64,000 nt of DNA, from NCBI RefSeq assembly GCF_013368755.1, contig NC_049561.1:3348001-3412000 (forward strand), in the 5' to 3' direction. Source of the DNA: Talaromyces rugulosus. Taxonomy: Eukaryota; Ascomycota; Eurotiomycetes; Eurotiales; Trichocomaceae. Below, piece by piece: positions 1 through 12,510 of the stretch; position 1 is the stretch's first letter, and each line of letters begins with the position of its first letter. The notes under the pieces are model-generated. The model was not told the origin of the DNA. It searched no databases and worked only from the letters and a program-made list of their open reading frames with translations. Position numbers and translations under genes: made by a program.

Positions 1-1070
1 TTCATCGAGGGAGCCCAAGAAATTGACGTTGACGCGGTTGGATCCAACGGAAAACTGATCCTGCACGCCGTCAGCGAGCACGTTGAGAACGCCGGTGTCC
101 ACTCGGGAGATGCCACGCTTGTCCTTCCTCCGACGTCGCTGGACGAGGCTGTTATGGGCCGTGTCAAGGAGATTGCCGACAAGGTGGCCAAGGCATGGAA
201 CATCACAGGTCCCTTCAACATGCAAATCATCAAAGTCGATGACCCTGCCGGAGGCGAGCCTCTCTTGAAGGTCATTGAATGCAACCTGCGTGCATCTCGC
301 TCGTACCCCTTTGTTAGCAAGGTTCTCGGCACCAACTTTATCGACGTTGCCACCAAGGCTCTTGTTGGCCGCGACGTGCCTGAACCCGTTGACCTGATGG
401 CCGAGAAGCGCGACTATGTCGCTACCAAGGTTCCTCAGTTCAGCTGGACCCGTCTTGCCGGCGCTGATCCTTTCTTGGGTGTTGAAATGTCCAGCACTGG
501 TGAAATCGCCTGCTTTGGCAAGGACCTCGTCGAGGCATACTGGGCCTCTCTCCAGTCGACCATGAACTTCCGTCTGCCCGAAGTCGGCGAGGGACTTTTG
601 CTTGGTGGTGACTACACCGACACTCTGTCCAGCATCGTCGAGTACCTGCAGCCACTGAACTACAAGCTGTACGTGGCCAGCCCAGAGGTCAAGGCGCAGC
701 TGGAACTCAAGAACAAGGATATCAAGGTCGAAGTAATTGAGTTCCCCAAGGAGGACAAGCGTGCTCTGCGCGAAGTTTTCCAGAAATACGATATCCGGGG
801 AGTCTTTAACCTGGCCAAGCTCCGGGGTAAGACGCTGCTCGACGAGGACTATGTCATGCGCCGCAACGCTGTCGATTTTGGCGTTCCTCTGTTTATGGAG
901 CCAAAGGTTGGTTTTGTCTTTTTCACTTTATTTAAAAGCAATTTACTAATTAATTTTTCTAGACCGCCCTTTTGTTCGCACAGTGCATGAACGAGAAGCT
1001 GCCTCGAGCAGAGGGCATCCCCTCGGAAGTCCGCAGCTGGTCCGACTTTGCCGGCACGAAAATGATGTAA
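1..1070 (+). CDS. cpa2: Carbamoyl-phosphate synthase, arginine-specific, large chain (3' part)
   Basis: Partial gene; the start lies left of the window. It has two exons here, 1-906 and 963-1070, with a 56-bp GT-AG intron at 907-962 and stop TAA at 1068-1070. The visible part covers the end of the second ATP-grasp half (KVIECNLRASRSYPFVSK, the metal/ATP-binding region) and the C-terminal allosteric, MGS-like region, ending in SDFAGTKMM. The enzyme makes carbamoyl phosphate from glutamine-derived ammonia, bicarbonate and ATP for arginine synthesis, together with a separate small glutaminase subunit. The protein stops directly after this domain, with no aspartate transcarbamylase fusion. That separates it from the pyrimidine-pathway multienzyme (URA2/pyrABCN) and supports the arginine-specific form. 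The symbol follows family naming. Confidence 0.93.
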
Positions 1071-1626
1071 ACTTCTCAACTCACTGTTTACCACCTCCCC
1101 CAAAAAAAAGAATAAGAGGAAAAAGTTTTGTCTATGGGAATTTAAAAAAAAAAGAATTCATACATTTTCTTTTCCCGTGGAGTATAGAGGAGTCGGATAC
1201 CAGATGTTAACTAGTTATGTTTGGTTCTGTGCTGGATTTTATTCACATATGCAATATGTTTTTTTTTTGTTCCAAATGTAATGTTGCAAGAAGTGTACTG
1301 TAATTTGTTAGGAATACCAAGTTTTCGAAATATACATGTTTACTTTTAGTCATAGCTATTTCTGACTGAATATACATATTGTATGTAGAGAATTGTGAGC
1401 CCCGCTTTTTAGAATTTAATACGACACTTGTGTATACTTCGTCATGTTTAATATTCATGTGCATGTCGATTACCTTTATTTTGCATGGTTTAGTTCTCTT
1501 ATTCAGGAGTGAGCTGCCGTTTCCATCTGGAAGCTAGATGTCGTCCACAACCAACTAACCTACCAATATCTCTGCGGTCTTTGTTTAAAAAAATCAACCC
1601 GTTGATAACACACAAAAAAAGAGAGA
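1071..1626. other. Intergenic spacer between carbamoyl-phosphate synthase and SET/MYND gene
   Basis: A 556-bp AT-rich stretch with several A and T runs (for example near 1090, 1150 and 1260). It should hold the 3' UTR of the upstream gene and the promoter of the SET/MYND gene. I see no convincing coding region or RNA gene in it. Confidence 0.6.
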
Positions 1627-3157
1627 ATGGCAAAAACAACACCCCGAGCCATCCCCTCGATGGGCACAGGCCTCTTCACCCTCAGTCCTATTACTACTCC
1701 AGGCACAGAACTCGTACGCATCGACACTCCCCCGCTCACCGCCGTCCTCAACTCGTCGCGTCTCGCGGATACATGCGCAGGATGCTACGATAGCAGTGCC
1801 ACCGTAGAAGGAAACCCCCAGGAATTGAAAGAGTGCACGCGGTGTCGTGTTGTGAGGTATTGTGGGAAGGTTGGTCATTCTTATTTCCCAAAAGAAAAGA
1901 GTGCGGCTCTTTTTGAAACTAATGGATGATGATGATGGGTAGAACTGCCAACTAAAAGACTGGCGTTTCGCACACTCACTCGAATGTCCCATTTTCGCAA
2001 AACTGCATCCCAGAATCCTGCCAAATAATGTACGAGCAGTGCTGCGGATTGTGCTACGACTCAAAAATGGGAAATGCAAACAGGACGAGCTTGACGCTTT
2101 TCTCAAGCTCAACACGCATGCACGGGCAGATCGAAACGATATAGTCCTGGCGGCCAAGGCTGTCAAGGAGTACTCAGGGACAGATATGGATGAAGATCTG
2201 ATTGCGTCGTTTTTTACAAGAGTGCGTTTTTTTTTTTTGGATACCTTTCTAATACCCCTTTATAAATAAACTAAGTGAGGATAGCTCGAAGTGAATACCT
2301 TCAACCTGGTCGCCTACGACTGCACCCCCATTGGTCTGTATCTGGACTCATACTCGTCGCTCATGAACCACAGCTGTGACTACAATGCCATTGTCGTCTT
2401 TGACGGCGATAGGATGGTTGTCAAAGCCACAAGGCCGATTGGCAAGGATGAGCAGGTTTTTATCTCGTATATTGATACTACCTATTGCGTGACGACGCGG
2501 CGGCGGCAGCTCAAAGAGCGGTATTTCTTTGACTGCGATTGTTTGAAATGTACGCGCGAGCTTGAGAATCCAGATCTTGCAGCAGCAGAAGCGGCAGAGG
2601 CTGCTGGCGAGGCGCTTATCAACTCGGTCTCATCATCACCGCAGTTGCAAGACGCCGACATAATCCAGAAATACAAGACCGGGATCAACACAATACTGAA
2701 AAATATGCCGTCAAACCAAAACTCATACATTACAAAACAACCCTTTATGGCACTGCGAAACGAGCTCATAGTCGCCCTGATAAATGCCGGCCGATACGAC
2801 GACGCGTGGATCCAGTGTGCCATTGAATACTTCAAAATCGACCCTCTTCTCTACCCTAACCGTGGTCATCCGCTTCGTCGGATGCATGCGTGGAGACTAG
2901 CCAAGATTACTGCGTCTACAGGCCAGAATCAACTGGCCCAACGGTTCAATGTTGATCCCGTTGTTGTGCTCTTGCATGTCCTACAATGGCTTGTTGACGG
3001 AGAGTCCGAGGCTTGCTCGGCGCCGTTGCTGCAGGCCCAGATCAGGTCGGCGTATCAAGGAGTCAGTCAGGTCCGGAGGGATACTCGAATGGGGTGGCCA
3101 GCGGTAGAGGAGCGGTTGGAGCATGCTTTGCAGAGGGAGTTGGAGGAATTGTCCTGA
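1627..3157 (+). CDS. SET and MYND domain protein (SMYD-like lysine methyltransferase)
   Basis: Three exons (1627-1869, 1943-2221, 2285-3157) give 464 residues. The N-terminal MYND zinc finger uses CAGC, CTRC and YCGKNC plus a later His/Cys pair and is completed only when intron 1 is removed. The SET core is recognised by the NHSCDYNA motif (S-adenosylmethionine and catalytic pocket) and by the QVFISYID strand. The post-SET cysteine cluster is CDCLKC. The remainder is a helical C-terminal region with an Ala/Glu-rich linker. The family transfers methyl groups from S-adenosylmethionine to lysines of histones or other proteins; the target here is unknown. The ATG at 1627 precedes the MYND domain by about 50 residues with no in-frame alternative nearby. 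Both introns have normal GT-AG ends; unspliced reading gives stops. Confidence 0.88.
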
Positions 3158-3353
3158 TACATCGGATGAATATTGTAGATACAGGTTATAGATTTTACTA
3201 TTGAAAAGTATTATTTTTTCCCGATCTAACAACCGAGTGAAATGATTCATCATGCATTCGGAATATATGACATAAAAGCGCCAACAGCCCATTCCATATT
3301 CCAGAACAAATGAAAAGTCGACATACAGCGCTCTGGCAAATTTTTTTCGAAGT

Positions 3354-4166
<813 letters not shown>

Positions 4167-4803
4167 TTTTGCGGTGATTTTCCTCTGGGCGCTCTCCGAC
4201 AATCGTTATCGAAAAGCGAAGGGGGAAATATTTGTCGAGGGTCGCTGATGTTTCGTCGGTCGCGGGATTCTCCTCGGCGGGCTCAGGTTTGAAGGGTGGG
4301 TATTCGGCTAAGCGACTGCTTTAGGTTATGAACCCTAGCATTCTGCGCTAGGCCGTTTTGGGGTATTTCCTGGATTGCATTCAGGCTAAACATGGAAGAC
4401 GAATTTATTATGGATTTAATATCATTATTGATGTATGCTTTTGACTGAATTAATATTCTTATTGAATCGAATTATGGGTACGAATTCACGTGGTGAGTTG
4501 ACACAATTCTTACCTGAAGGAGTTATAGTAGAATCGCTGTTACAAGTCGAACATTACGAATAGACTACGCCAAATTATTGTTCATAGAAGAAGCATCGGA
4601 TTGACATTTAGTCACTAACATACATAAACAATCGTAACTGCATGTAACTGCATATAGACAAAGGACGACAGATTTCAAGGTCGAATCCCAGCCAAGTCGT
4701 GTAAGACTCCCGTATCCGTTCCAGAATCCGCTCCAGCATCCGTTCCATGCTACTTCTCCCATACTTGTCGCTCCATTTTTTGTGGCTTTCGAGTGCAAGA
4801 TGC
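4167..4803. promoter_or_regulatory. Promoter/5' region of S15 and 3' region of P2
   Basis: A 637-bp gap. The part next to 4166 should hold the S15 promoter and leader. The part next to 4804 should hold the 3' UTR of the P2 gene. I found no specific box that I could call with confidence, and no additional gene. Confidence 0.5.
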
Positions 4804-5192
4804 TTAGTCGAAGAGACCGAATCCCATGTCCTCGTCGGACTCCTCCTCTTCCTTCTCGGCTTCCTTCTCGGGGGCGGCCTCGGCAGCACCACCGGCAGCA
4901 GCGCCGCCAGCAGCAGGGGCAGCACCACCAGCACCACCGCTGGGGACGGAGGCGAGCTTGGAGGAACCCTCGGAGATGAGCTGTAGAGTAGTTAGCTACC
5001 GTTCGTACGCAGCTTCATGAAATTAATATATACCTCTTGGATATCCTTGCCCTCGAGTTCAGAGAGGAGGCTGGTCAGGCGGTCCTCGTCAGCGTCGATA
5101 CCAACAGACTCAAGGACGTTCTTGATGTCAGCGGCAGAGGGGCTGGTGTTGCCAGCAAGGCCGAGGAGGAGGTAGGCTGCGAGGTGCTTCAT
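4804..5192 (-). CDS. 60S acidic ribosomal stalk protein P2
   Basis: Two exons (5192-5034 and 4980-4804) give 111 residues. The N-terminal dimerisation domain begins [15 protein letters not shown] and contains the [14 protein letters not shown] helix typical of P2 rather than P1. After the intron come [16 protein letters not shown], an Ala/Gly-rich hinge, and the acidic C-terminal tail ending [11 protein letters not shown]. That tail recruits elongation factors to the ribosomal stalk. The protein pairs with P1 and binds P0 on the large subunit. The length matches the family. Homologues of this protein in several moulds are known allergens (family knowledge). The start is the first ATG and directly begins the conserved domain. 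Confidence 0.95.
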
Positions 5193-5848
5193 TTTGATTT
5201 TTGGCCTGCAAGCTGGTTAGCACTGCAACAAGATACAATATCATGCAGTCTGCCGGAACATACTGTAAAAGCTTCGGAAGTGAACAAGAGAGTCAATCGA
5301 TTTAACCGCAAGTTGGGCGGAGACTGAAACGTCGAGTTCGTGGTGGTTATCGAATTGATCGTGGTTGAAGATCGAATGGAGGAAGCGTTCCACAAAAGAA
5401 AAAGTGCGACGGGCCAAGCTGTGGCTGGTGCTTCTAAGCGAGGCTACCGACGGTGTGGCTGATGGTCAAAAACATACCGCCTGCCCGAACGGGCCGTCCC
5501 TCCATGCATCACGTGAACGGTGTTCTAGAAGACTCGCGACTTCTCTTGCTCGTCTTCGCGCTCCAGCTTTTCCCACAGCCCACTTCAGTGTCCTTCGCCC
5601 TCGACTCCTTATCTTCGACTTTCTGTGTATTGACAGGGCGTGGAAGACCGTTTCGTCCAGGGTGTCTTTCAGCTTTTTAGCCGAGGACACTTTTAAACCT
5701 GAGTACAGGTCATAACGCTCTCGGATAGTATTGCGATCCAGCCTGAACAATGAAGGCTTCCCCTCTCATGCTTTGGTGGCGGCGATCATAAACAGTTTGC
5801 TATCGCTTTGAGACTTAATTCAGTCTTCAATCATTATCACGCTGCAAC
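5193..5848. promoter_or_regulatory. Divergent promoter between P2 and SPT2-like genes
   Basis: A 656-bp spacer between two genes transcribed away from each other, so it must hold both promoters and leaders. An intron in the P2 leader is possible, because acceptor-like sequence lies just upstream of 5192, but I cannot prove it. The open frames inside it on both strands show no domain signature. Confidence 0.55.
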
Positions 5849-6859
5849 ATGAGTGTAAGTTTATCTTCTTTGTTTGATTCTACAACTCAAGTTGAACATG
5901 ATTAGTTTCTCAACTCTGTCCTCTCGTCCATCGAGACGGGCAACCCATCTTCTCTGCCAACCCCGCGTACTCCCGCTACCTCAAAACCGGCTACTGCGTC
6001 AGTTGCTACCGCGTCCAAGTCCGACTCGGCGAAACCCACCCCGCCGTCAATAGCCCCTCAGCGCTCTGTTAATAACTTACCAACTGGTACAAAACGCAAG
6101 GCTGAAGATTCGGTACGACGTCCAGACAAGCCTGCGGTCAATGCCTCGAAGGCTCGCCCAAAGATTGCGCCCATTCGTCCTACGCCTGCTAAGCCCGCTC
6201 CTGCCACGGCAGCACCGTGTAAACCCCCGCCCAAAGGCTCATTTGCAGATTTAATGGCAAAAGCCAAAGCCGTGCAGAAAGAAGCTCCAAAGATCGGTGT
6301 GCTGAAACACCAATCAGCGTTGCCCAAGGAAAAGATAAGCAAGTCTGAAAAGAAGAGGCGTGTGGAGGAGGCGGCCGCCAAGGAGAAAGAAGCTGCCCGC
6401 CTCGGGAAGAAATCTGGCCTCGGTGCAGGCTCTGCTGCAGCGAAAACTGCAGCGAAATCTGCAGTTAAACCTGGTGTTGAGGCCTCTACAAAGCGACAAG
6501 AAGTCGAAGAGCCAGGATATAAGGGTACTTCTCGTCCGCCACAGCCTGCCTACAAAGGCACGGCAGGACGTGCTCCGCGCCAGGGTGGTCGCGACCGCCA
6601 CCGGGCTCCTCCACGTGATGAATACCTTGGCACGGACGAGGAAGACGCAGGCGATTACTACAATGACTACGACGATTACTATTCCGACGAGTCTTCTGAT
6701 ATGGAGGCTGGGTTAGGGGACATGGAGAGAGAAGAATTCGCGGCCTTGCGAGCTGCAGAAAAGGAAGACGCAGAAGACATGCGTCAAGAGGCAGAAGCAA
6801 AGAAGGCGAAGCTGGAGAGAAAGCAAAAGCTAACTGCTTTGGCGAGAGCGCGACGCTGA
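5849..6859 (+). CDS. SPT2 chromatin protein family (histone H3-H4 chaperone)
   Basis: Two exons: a 6-bp first exon, ATG AGT at 5849-5854, and 5906-6859, giving 319 residues. The tiny first exon is supported by a GTAAGT donor, a TTAG acceptor and the resulting start MSFLNSVLSSIETGN, which reads as a continuous helix. The middle is Lys/Ala/Pro-rich and disordered, with a coiled-coil-like basic run (KISKSEKKRRVEEAAAKEKE). The C-terminal SPT2 domain has an acidic Tyr/Asp stretch (DDYYSDESSDMEAG) followed by the Glu/Lys-rich helix ending RKQKLTALARARR. SPT2 proteins bind histone H3-H4 during transcription and help retain nucleosomes. It is nuclear by family. The gene shares its promoter region with the P2 gene. 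Confidence 0.85.
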
Positions 6860-7243
6860 TTTCACTATTTTGAAATTTTTTTTTCTCGCCGTTTGGTTTC
6901 GGCATCAAGGACAGCTTTTTTTGGGATACCATTTTTTATGTTGCATTTCAGCGTTTTGGAGATTTGGAGTATGCTAGACAAGGTTATTCTTTAATGCTAG
7001 ATAGCTTGCCTTGTATGTGATTGTTACTTTACATAAAGACCGTATTTTGGTAGTGAGAAGGGTTCAAAATAATCTACCAGAATAGGCAAGCTTAGCCGGT
7101 GACATCACATGCCGCTCATAGCTGCACCCCACCTATATCACTTCACTACTACCTTCAATGTTCACTCGACTCTACTTTGATAATACATAAACCATAACCT
7201 AAACCTAAAAAGAATTTTCTAGTCTATGAGGTGAATCGGCACA
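6860..7243. other. Intergenic spacer between SPT2-like and hydrate dehydratase genes
   Basis: 384 bp between two genes on the same strand. The left part is T-rich and likely the 3' UTR of the SPT2-like gene; the right part should hold the promoter of the dehydratase gene. I see no further gene. Confidence 0.5.
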
Positions 7244-8622
7244 ATGGAACCCATCCACATCACCACCCCGTCTTCAACCCTGCTAGCGCGGGTGAAGATG
7301 ATGGTTCCTCCAATGCTCGAAAAGTTTCACAAGGGTATAACCATCGGAGTTAATAGTTTGGATACGTTGTTAACAACAGAATGAACAGGGCAATTGGGTC
7401 GAGTTGCCGTTATAGGTGGAAGCGCCGAGTATGAAACTCTCTACATGTCTGATGTCCAACCACCATCTGATTTGATAAAAGTTATACAGGAGCGCCCTAT
7501 TTTTCAGCAATGGCTTCTGCTCGGTTAGGTATTTTGTTCCCTAACGTTCTGATATTAAATTTTCATGCACTGAACTGAATAGGCTGTGACATGGTGAGAA
7601 TCTCAAGTCAACACCAGTTGACAAAACCTGACAAATCGAAAAACAGAGTCACGTAATATGCGAAAAGTCCGCTGCGCCAGTACGTTTTAATTCTAGATGT
7701 TCCACTTCCAAAAACCCTAACTATATAAATCAAGGTAATAAAAGCGTACTCCCCCAACCTAATGGTCCATCCAATACTTCCCAGCAGCGCATCCGTCGCG
7801 TCAGAAGAAGAAAAAGACTCAGACTCGCTGGCCAGCCCCATCCTCGACATGCTTCCGCGCCTACACGTGCTCGTAATCGGCCCTGGACTCGGCCGGGACG
7901 GGGTAACGCAAAAAGTGGTCGAAGCAGTTATGACAGAAGCGCGCAAGCAATCCGTGCCGTTTGTGCTGGATGCAGATGGGTTGATGCTGGTGACCCAAAA
8001 CCCAGATTTGGTCCGTGGATACAAGGAGTGTATCCTGACCCCGAATGTCGTCGAGTTTGGCCGGCTGGCAAAGGCTCTCGGAATACAGGTGTCTAGTCAA
8101 GGTGACATTGAGAAAAAAGAAACCGGCTCTTCCAAAGAGGATAAAACAAGCCAGGCATCAGAAGCATGCGAAAAGCTAGCTCGCGCGCTCGGCGGCGTGA
8201 CAATCATCCAAAAGGGTCCGCAAGACATCATCTCCAACGGCGTCACCAGTATAATATCCGACATTGAAGGCGGGCGGAAACGCAGCGGCGGACAGGGCGA
8301 CACACTGACGGGCTCGCTGGGCACGTTTTTAGCCTGGCGATCCGCATATCTCAACGGGCTGTGGGATACGGCCGAAAAACCGAGTGAGCGTGTTGCCGAG
8401 AGTAAAAATGAGATTCGGGACGAGTTGGAAGATAACTCAAAGAAAATGTCGTCGACGACGACCCTCCTCTTGGCTGCGTATGCGGGCAGCGCGTTGACGA
8501 GGGATTGCTCGCGGCGCGCGTTCAAGGCCAAGGGGAGAAGTATGCAGGCGAGTGATTTGACGGATGAGGTTCACGAGTCTTTTTTGCATTTGATCGGTGA
8601 GCCGGAGCAGTCGAAGCTGTGA
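7244..8622 (+). CDS. ATP-dependent (S)-NAD(P)H-hydrate dehydratase
   Basis: Six exons: 7244-7334, 7389-7428, 7482-7528, 7583-7593 (11 bp), 7647-7679 and 7735-8622; 369 residues. The four short middle exons rebuild the conserved run [32 protein letters not shown] and SHVICEKSA, which is strong support for the splicing. The C-terminal ribokinase-like part shows VIGPGLGRD, LDADGL, LTPNVVEF and the catalytic GQGDTLTG loop. The enzyme repairs damaged hydrated NADH and NADPH using ATP, working with an epimerase encoded elsewhere. Fungal forms may be cytosolic or mitochondrial; no clear targeting peptide is visible. A Ser/Glu-rich insertion around SEEEKDSDS and another near EIRDELEDNSK are probably loops specific to the lineage. 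Confidence 0.92.
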
Positions 8623-8926
8623 TAAAAATATGGGTTACACATGAAGAGGTTGTATATACATAGATGGACATCAGTTATACATGTATTGATTGATAATTGA
8701 GACCCAACATGTCTACGATGATAAATACATGTAGTGGACACCGGCTGAATTTCAATGTTGTACGTATAATAAGACTTCAAATTGATGCTAACCAAGAGAT
8801 ACAGTTCAACTCGATGTAATTAAAATGACTATCGTGTATATGTATATATATTTCATAGCCCCTCAAATCTAAAGCAATAAATAACCGAATCCTAGCGACC
8901 CCCTCATCCGATCATTTAAGTAGAGC
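8623..8926. other. Convergent 3' intergenic region
   Basis: 304 AT-rich bases between two convergent genes, holding both 3' UTRs. TATA- and ATATAT-rich runs near 8835-8850 fit fungal polyadenylation regions. No gene is visible. Confidence 0.5.
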
Positions 8927-11678
8927 TTAACTAGCGACGATCTCCATGTCAGAATGGCAGAAACAGCAAAACTCGATACTACAATTTGGACAATGAGTAT
9001 TAGTCGCGCTAGATGCGGGCCCATCACCACAACGGCACTACACAAACAACTCGTTAGTCAATCCATCAAAACAAAAGTAGGGAAAAATACAGATAGATAC
9101 GTACACAATAAATAACCTTATTCCATCTGTACTGAATATCTTGGACACGGTAGTCGTCGTTGCAAGGAGAAGAAAAGTCTCTAGCTTTCCTCTTCCGCGA
9201 GTCTTCTAGAGAGATAGACGGCGAACGCCTACTACTATCAAGAGCATCTGCCACTTCCGATGCAGAGTCAGAGTCATCCCCACTACTCATGTCAGCGGTT
9301 TTTTCTCGAGCCGTTTCTCTTTCGCTCTGGTATCGCCCGCTTTTCGCAACGTTTTCGCCAGACAGGCTATCAATTTCATCATGACTGTCGCTCACGAGTT
9401 CATCCTGATTGTCAAGTTGTTTCTTTTTAGTATTTTCTCGTTGCAGAATCTCCAAATCCCGCTTGACCATATGCCCCGATGGCGGAAGCCAATCTCCAAT
9501 ACTCTGTCCCTGCCGAAAATGCTCCGAGTCAATATGATCAAACCGCTCTTTCCAAGCATCCAGCCCTTTTGTCTTGAGACGCTTGATTTGGCGACAAAAG
9601 CCGCACCAATACTGAGTCTGTCCATTCTTGCCAATCTGGTTCTTGGACACGTGGCTGTCAATATCTTTAGTGTCGTTGAGGGAATGGTATTCCACCAAAT
9701 GCTCTCTGTATTTCTCCTCGTGGAGGAATAGCTTTGCACACTCTTTGTGAGATGCGTCAAGTAAAAAGCAGCGGAAGCTTCGAGAATGGAAATGTTGAGT
9801 GTTTTCATGGCGTTTCCAGTCGGCTTTGCTGCCAAAGACTCTGAAACAGTCGGTAAATGTACACCCGTAGCGTTTCTCATGTCGAGCGATGTGCTTCCTG
9901 CCAAGCGTCATTAGTTTGTTGACACATACTAAAAATTTGGATATCTTCAAATTAAAAATAAGAAATATCGCACTTAAGATCGCACTGCCTTCCAAACGTC
10001 TTTTTACACTCCGAACATGCATAACTCGCTCGATTGGATTTCTTCACACTTGAATAGTCCAATGTTTGCTCATTCGCATCCTCATCTCCAACGTTGTGTG
10101 AAGTCTGCTGGGTCAATTCATTTCTCATATCTGCTACTATATTCAGCCAGAAAGCCCTTTCCTTTTCAGAAAAGTTCCCAACATTAGGCAGATTACCCTG
10201 AGGGTTTCTGTGCAAGCTTACACCCGAGGGGATGGTCTCTGGACTGGTTTGCTGCTTTTGATGTTGAGAAGGACTCGCCTGTGTTCCCAGCTTTTGCAAG
10301 GCCAATGCTTCCATGAGAGCCACCCCGCGTTCGAATGACCGCATGCTAGGCAATGCCCCGGTCTTTTGCTCTTCAGAACTATCAGGTTCTTGCAGATGAT
10401 TAGAATTAAGCATACTTTCAACACTTGGTAGCTTCACATCGGATCTATGGGAGTAATTCGGAGACTTCCCCAGAAGTATCTCATCAGCCTGTAAGTTTTT
10501 TATAGTCTCTTCTGGAACGGAAATGGAAGTATCTTCATCTTTGAGACGCTTTCTAGAAGTAACACCGTCATCGACAAACGTGTCTAGTTTCGTCGACTTA
10601 TTATTTTCGTCTTTACAAGTTTCTTTCACTTTGATTTCCTCCTCGGTGTTGTTGTTGGCCATGTATTTATTCTGTTCATACCATTCCTTTGACCTGCTCT
10701 CAAATTAACACTTATCCCAACTGCCCGAGAGAATGAAAAAAAAAGAACATACAAACGCATCAGCTCATTCTGATTTTCATCTTTATGCGTCCGCTGAATA
10801 TGAGCTTTGAAATTATCCCGTCTCGGCCACAGCTTGTCAGGACTACTGCAACTACGGCCAAAACACTTGAATCTCTCAGAAGGGCCGCATCGGGGTGTCT
10901 TCTGATGCCGCGCTTTTCGATGGCGCTCTAGATCGTTTTGGGTGCCGAAACCTGCGTCACAGATTTCGCAGATATGAGTCTTTTTGTGGCGGGCATCGTG
11001 CTTTCTGCTGAGAGTTAACAAAACATGCCATATACTGCATGTATATACCGTGAAGTTGTAAGCTAACCTTTTCTCCGACGGAGTATTGCCTACCCACGGA
11101 CATAAACGACATGCAAGCGACTCGTCTCCATCAACAAGAGGGCGCCCTAAATTAAATTCCAGAAGAGGATGTATAGGAGCAGCGTGATCTTCGGCCCAAC
11201 TTAACCGCGAAGAAGACGTCACACTCGGGCTTCTTCGAGCAACTGATTTTGATTCTCTAGGGCACAAAGAACCGTCCACTGATTGCGCATCAACAGAACT
11301 GGGTTGGCTTCCATATGTAGAATCAGCAGAATCAACATATCTTCCGCAATGGAATTTCGGATAACACTGGTGGCTGGATAAGTTAAAACACGCCTGACTG
11401 GGTAATAATGTCACGTTTCTGTTTCCGCACTGGGTTTCCAGTGGCCCTTTATTTCCTGAAGCAATGCGAAGATGACTCCAGACTTCTTCTAAATGTGCAT
11501 GACTCAATGCCACAGGAGGAAGAAATAGCTCGGTATTAAAACCCGGACTGCTTCCAATAGTCAATGCTGGCTGCTTTTCAGGAAGTAGATCGAGAAGATC
11601 CGGATAGCTGGAGGTGGTATCATAGGCGTTGTTGTTGTTGTTGTTGCCGCTATTGTTCTTGGTTTTTCTTGGTTCCAT
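8927..11678 (-). CDS. C2H2 zinc-finger protein, candidate transcription factor (824 aa)
   Basis: Five exons: 11678-11068, 11004-10753, 10693-9974, 9897-9117 and 9037-8927. Splicing joins what look like three separate reading frames. One bridge, at 10752-10694, is in frame only with the acceptor before 10693 and gives SKEWYEQNKYMANNN. Zinc-finger groups lie at about residues 195-285 (CRLC, CEICDAGFGTQNDLERHRKARH and a FKCFGRSC finger) and 512-570 (YACSECKKTF, GRQCDLKKHIARH, a finger ending KADWKRHENTQH). A Ser/Asp/Lys-rich disordered region follows. The last exon adds a Cys-rich tail, CRCGDG through CPNC and FCCFCH, which could bind zinc. Nuclear DNA binding is inferred from the fingers; no target is known. 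The ATG at 11678 gives MEPRKTKNN followed by an Asn run; no upstream ATG is in frame. Confidence 0.75.
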
Positions 11679-12510
11679 TTTGTATATTTCTATACAAAAC
11701 TCGCTATTCAAGATTCGAGTCTCTTTTTTGGCAGTATTATATTTCCAGATGATAACTTTGCATATCTGAATCTAAAAACGTATTAATTGCTACCGCAAGT
11801 CGTGCTTCCCAGCCTAGCAACCAAAAAATTAGGAAAAGAAAAGCAAAGAAAAGCACACAACTCAGCCTTGTGTGCTGTGGTCGATTACAAAACATACCGA
11901 CAATAATGTCATCCCTAGATTGGCTGACATGGGGCTGATCCCCACACTAACAAATGAATTCCGAAATAACGAACCAGCAATTATTTATCGCTAGTGCAGT
12001 CCGAAACAAGACCGTGTCAGACGATAGGGTACAGATGGTAATGATCATTTTCCTAAAGGAGGGGAACGGTGAGGCTGCGCATACATGATGTTGGGTAAAG
12101 CTGCATCATCCATGCCTGGGCAAGTTTACCCTGCATTATTTCACCCTTAGCGTGGCGGTGGGTGCCCTAGAAGCCTGATTGGGTTCGGGTGTCGGGCCGC
12201 TGCCAATAGAAAAACGGTGGATGTTTGTAGGCAAGGCTTAAGGAGGCCCAGACCGGCTGTACCCGATGAGGTTGATGTGATGCCAGTCGAGAAGGCTCAT
12301 GCTGTTGATGATAAGTAAAAACACTATATAAAGAAAGTACAAGGCAAATAAGCCTAGAGTATAAATATGATAACCGCAGCTCGTGATGTATTTGTGAGAT
12401 ATTGTAAACGGTAACACGCCAGTGAAAAAAAAAAAAAATTTCAATTACGACCAGACCGAAAAGGAAAGCAAAAAACCAAGGCGGGTATCTTTAGAATAAC
12501 ACGAAGGGCA
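11679..12510. promoter_or_regulatory. Spacer between the two C2H2 genes
   Basis: 832 bp. It should contain the promoter of the upstream-oriented C2H2 gene (near 11679) and the 3' UTR of the next one (near 12510). There is an A run near 12430. Small open frames here show no recognisable domain. Confidence 0.5.

Noticed and set aside
11679..11711. Start of the 824-residue C2H2 protein at 11711
   Set aside because: That codon is TTG; the first true ATG in frame is at 11678.
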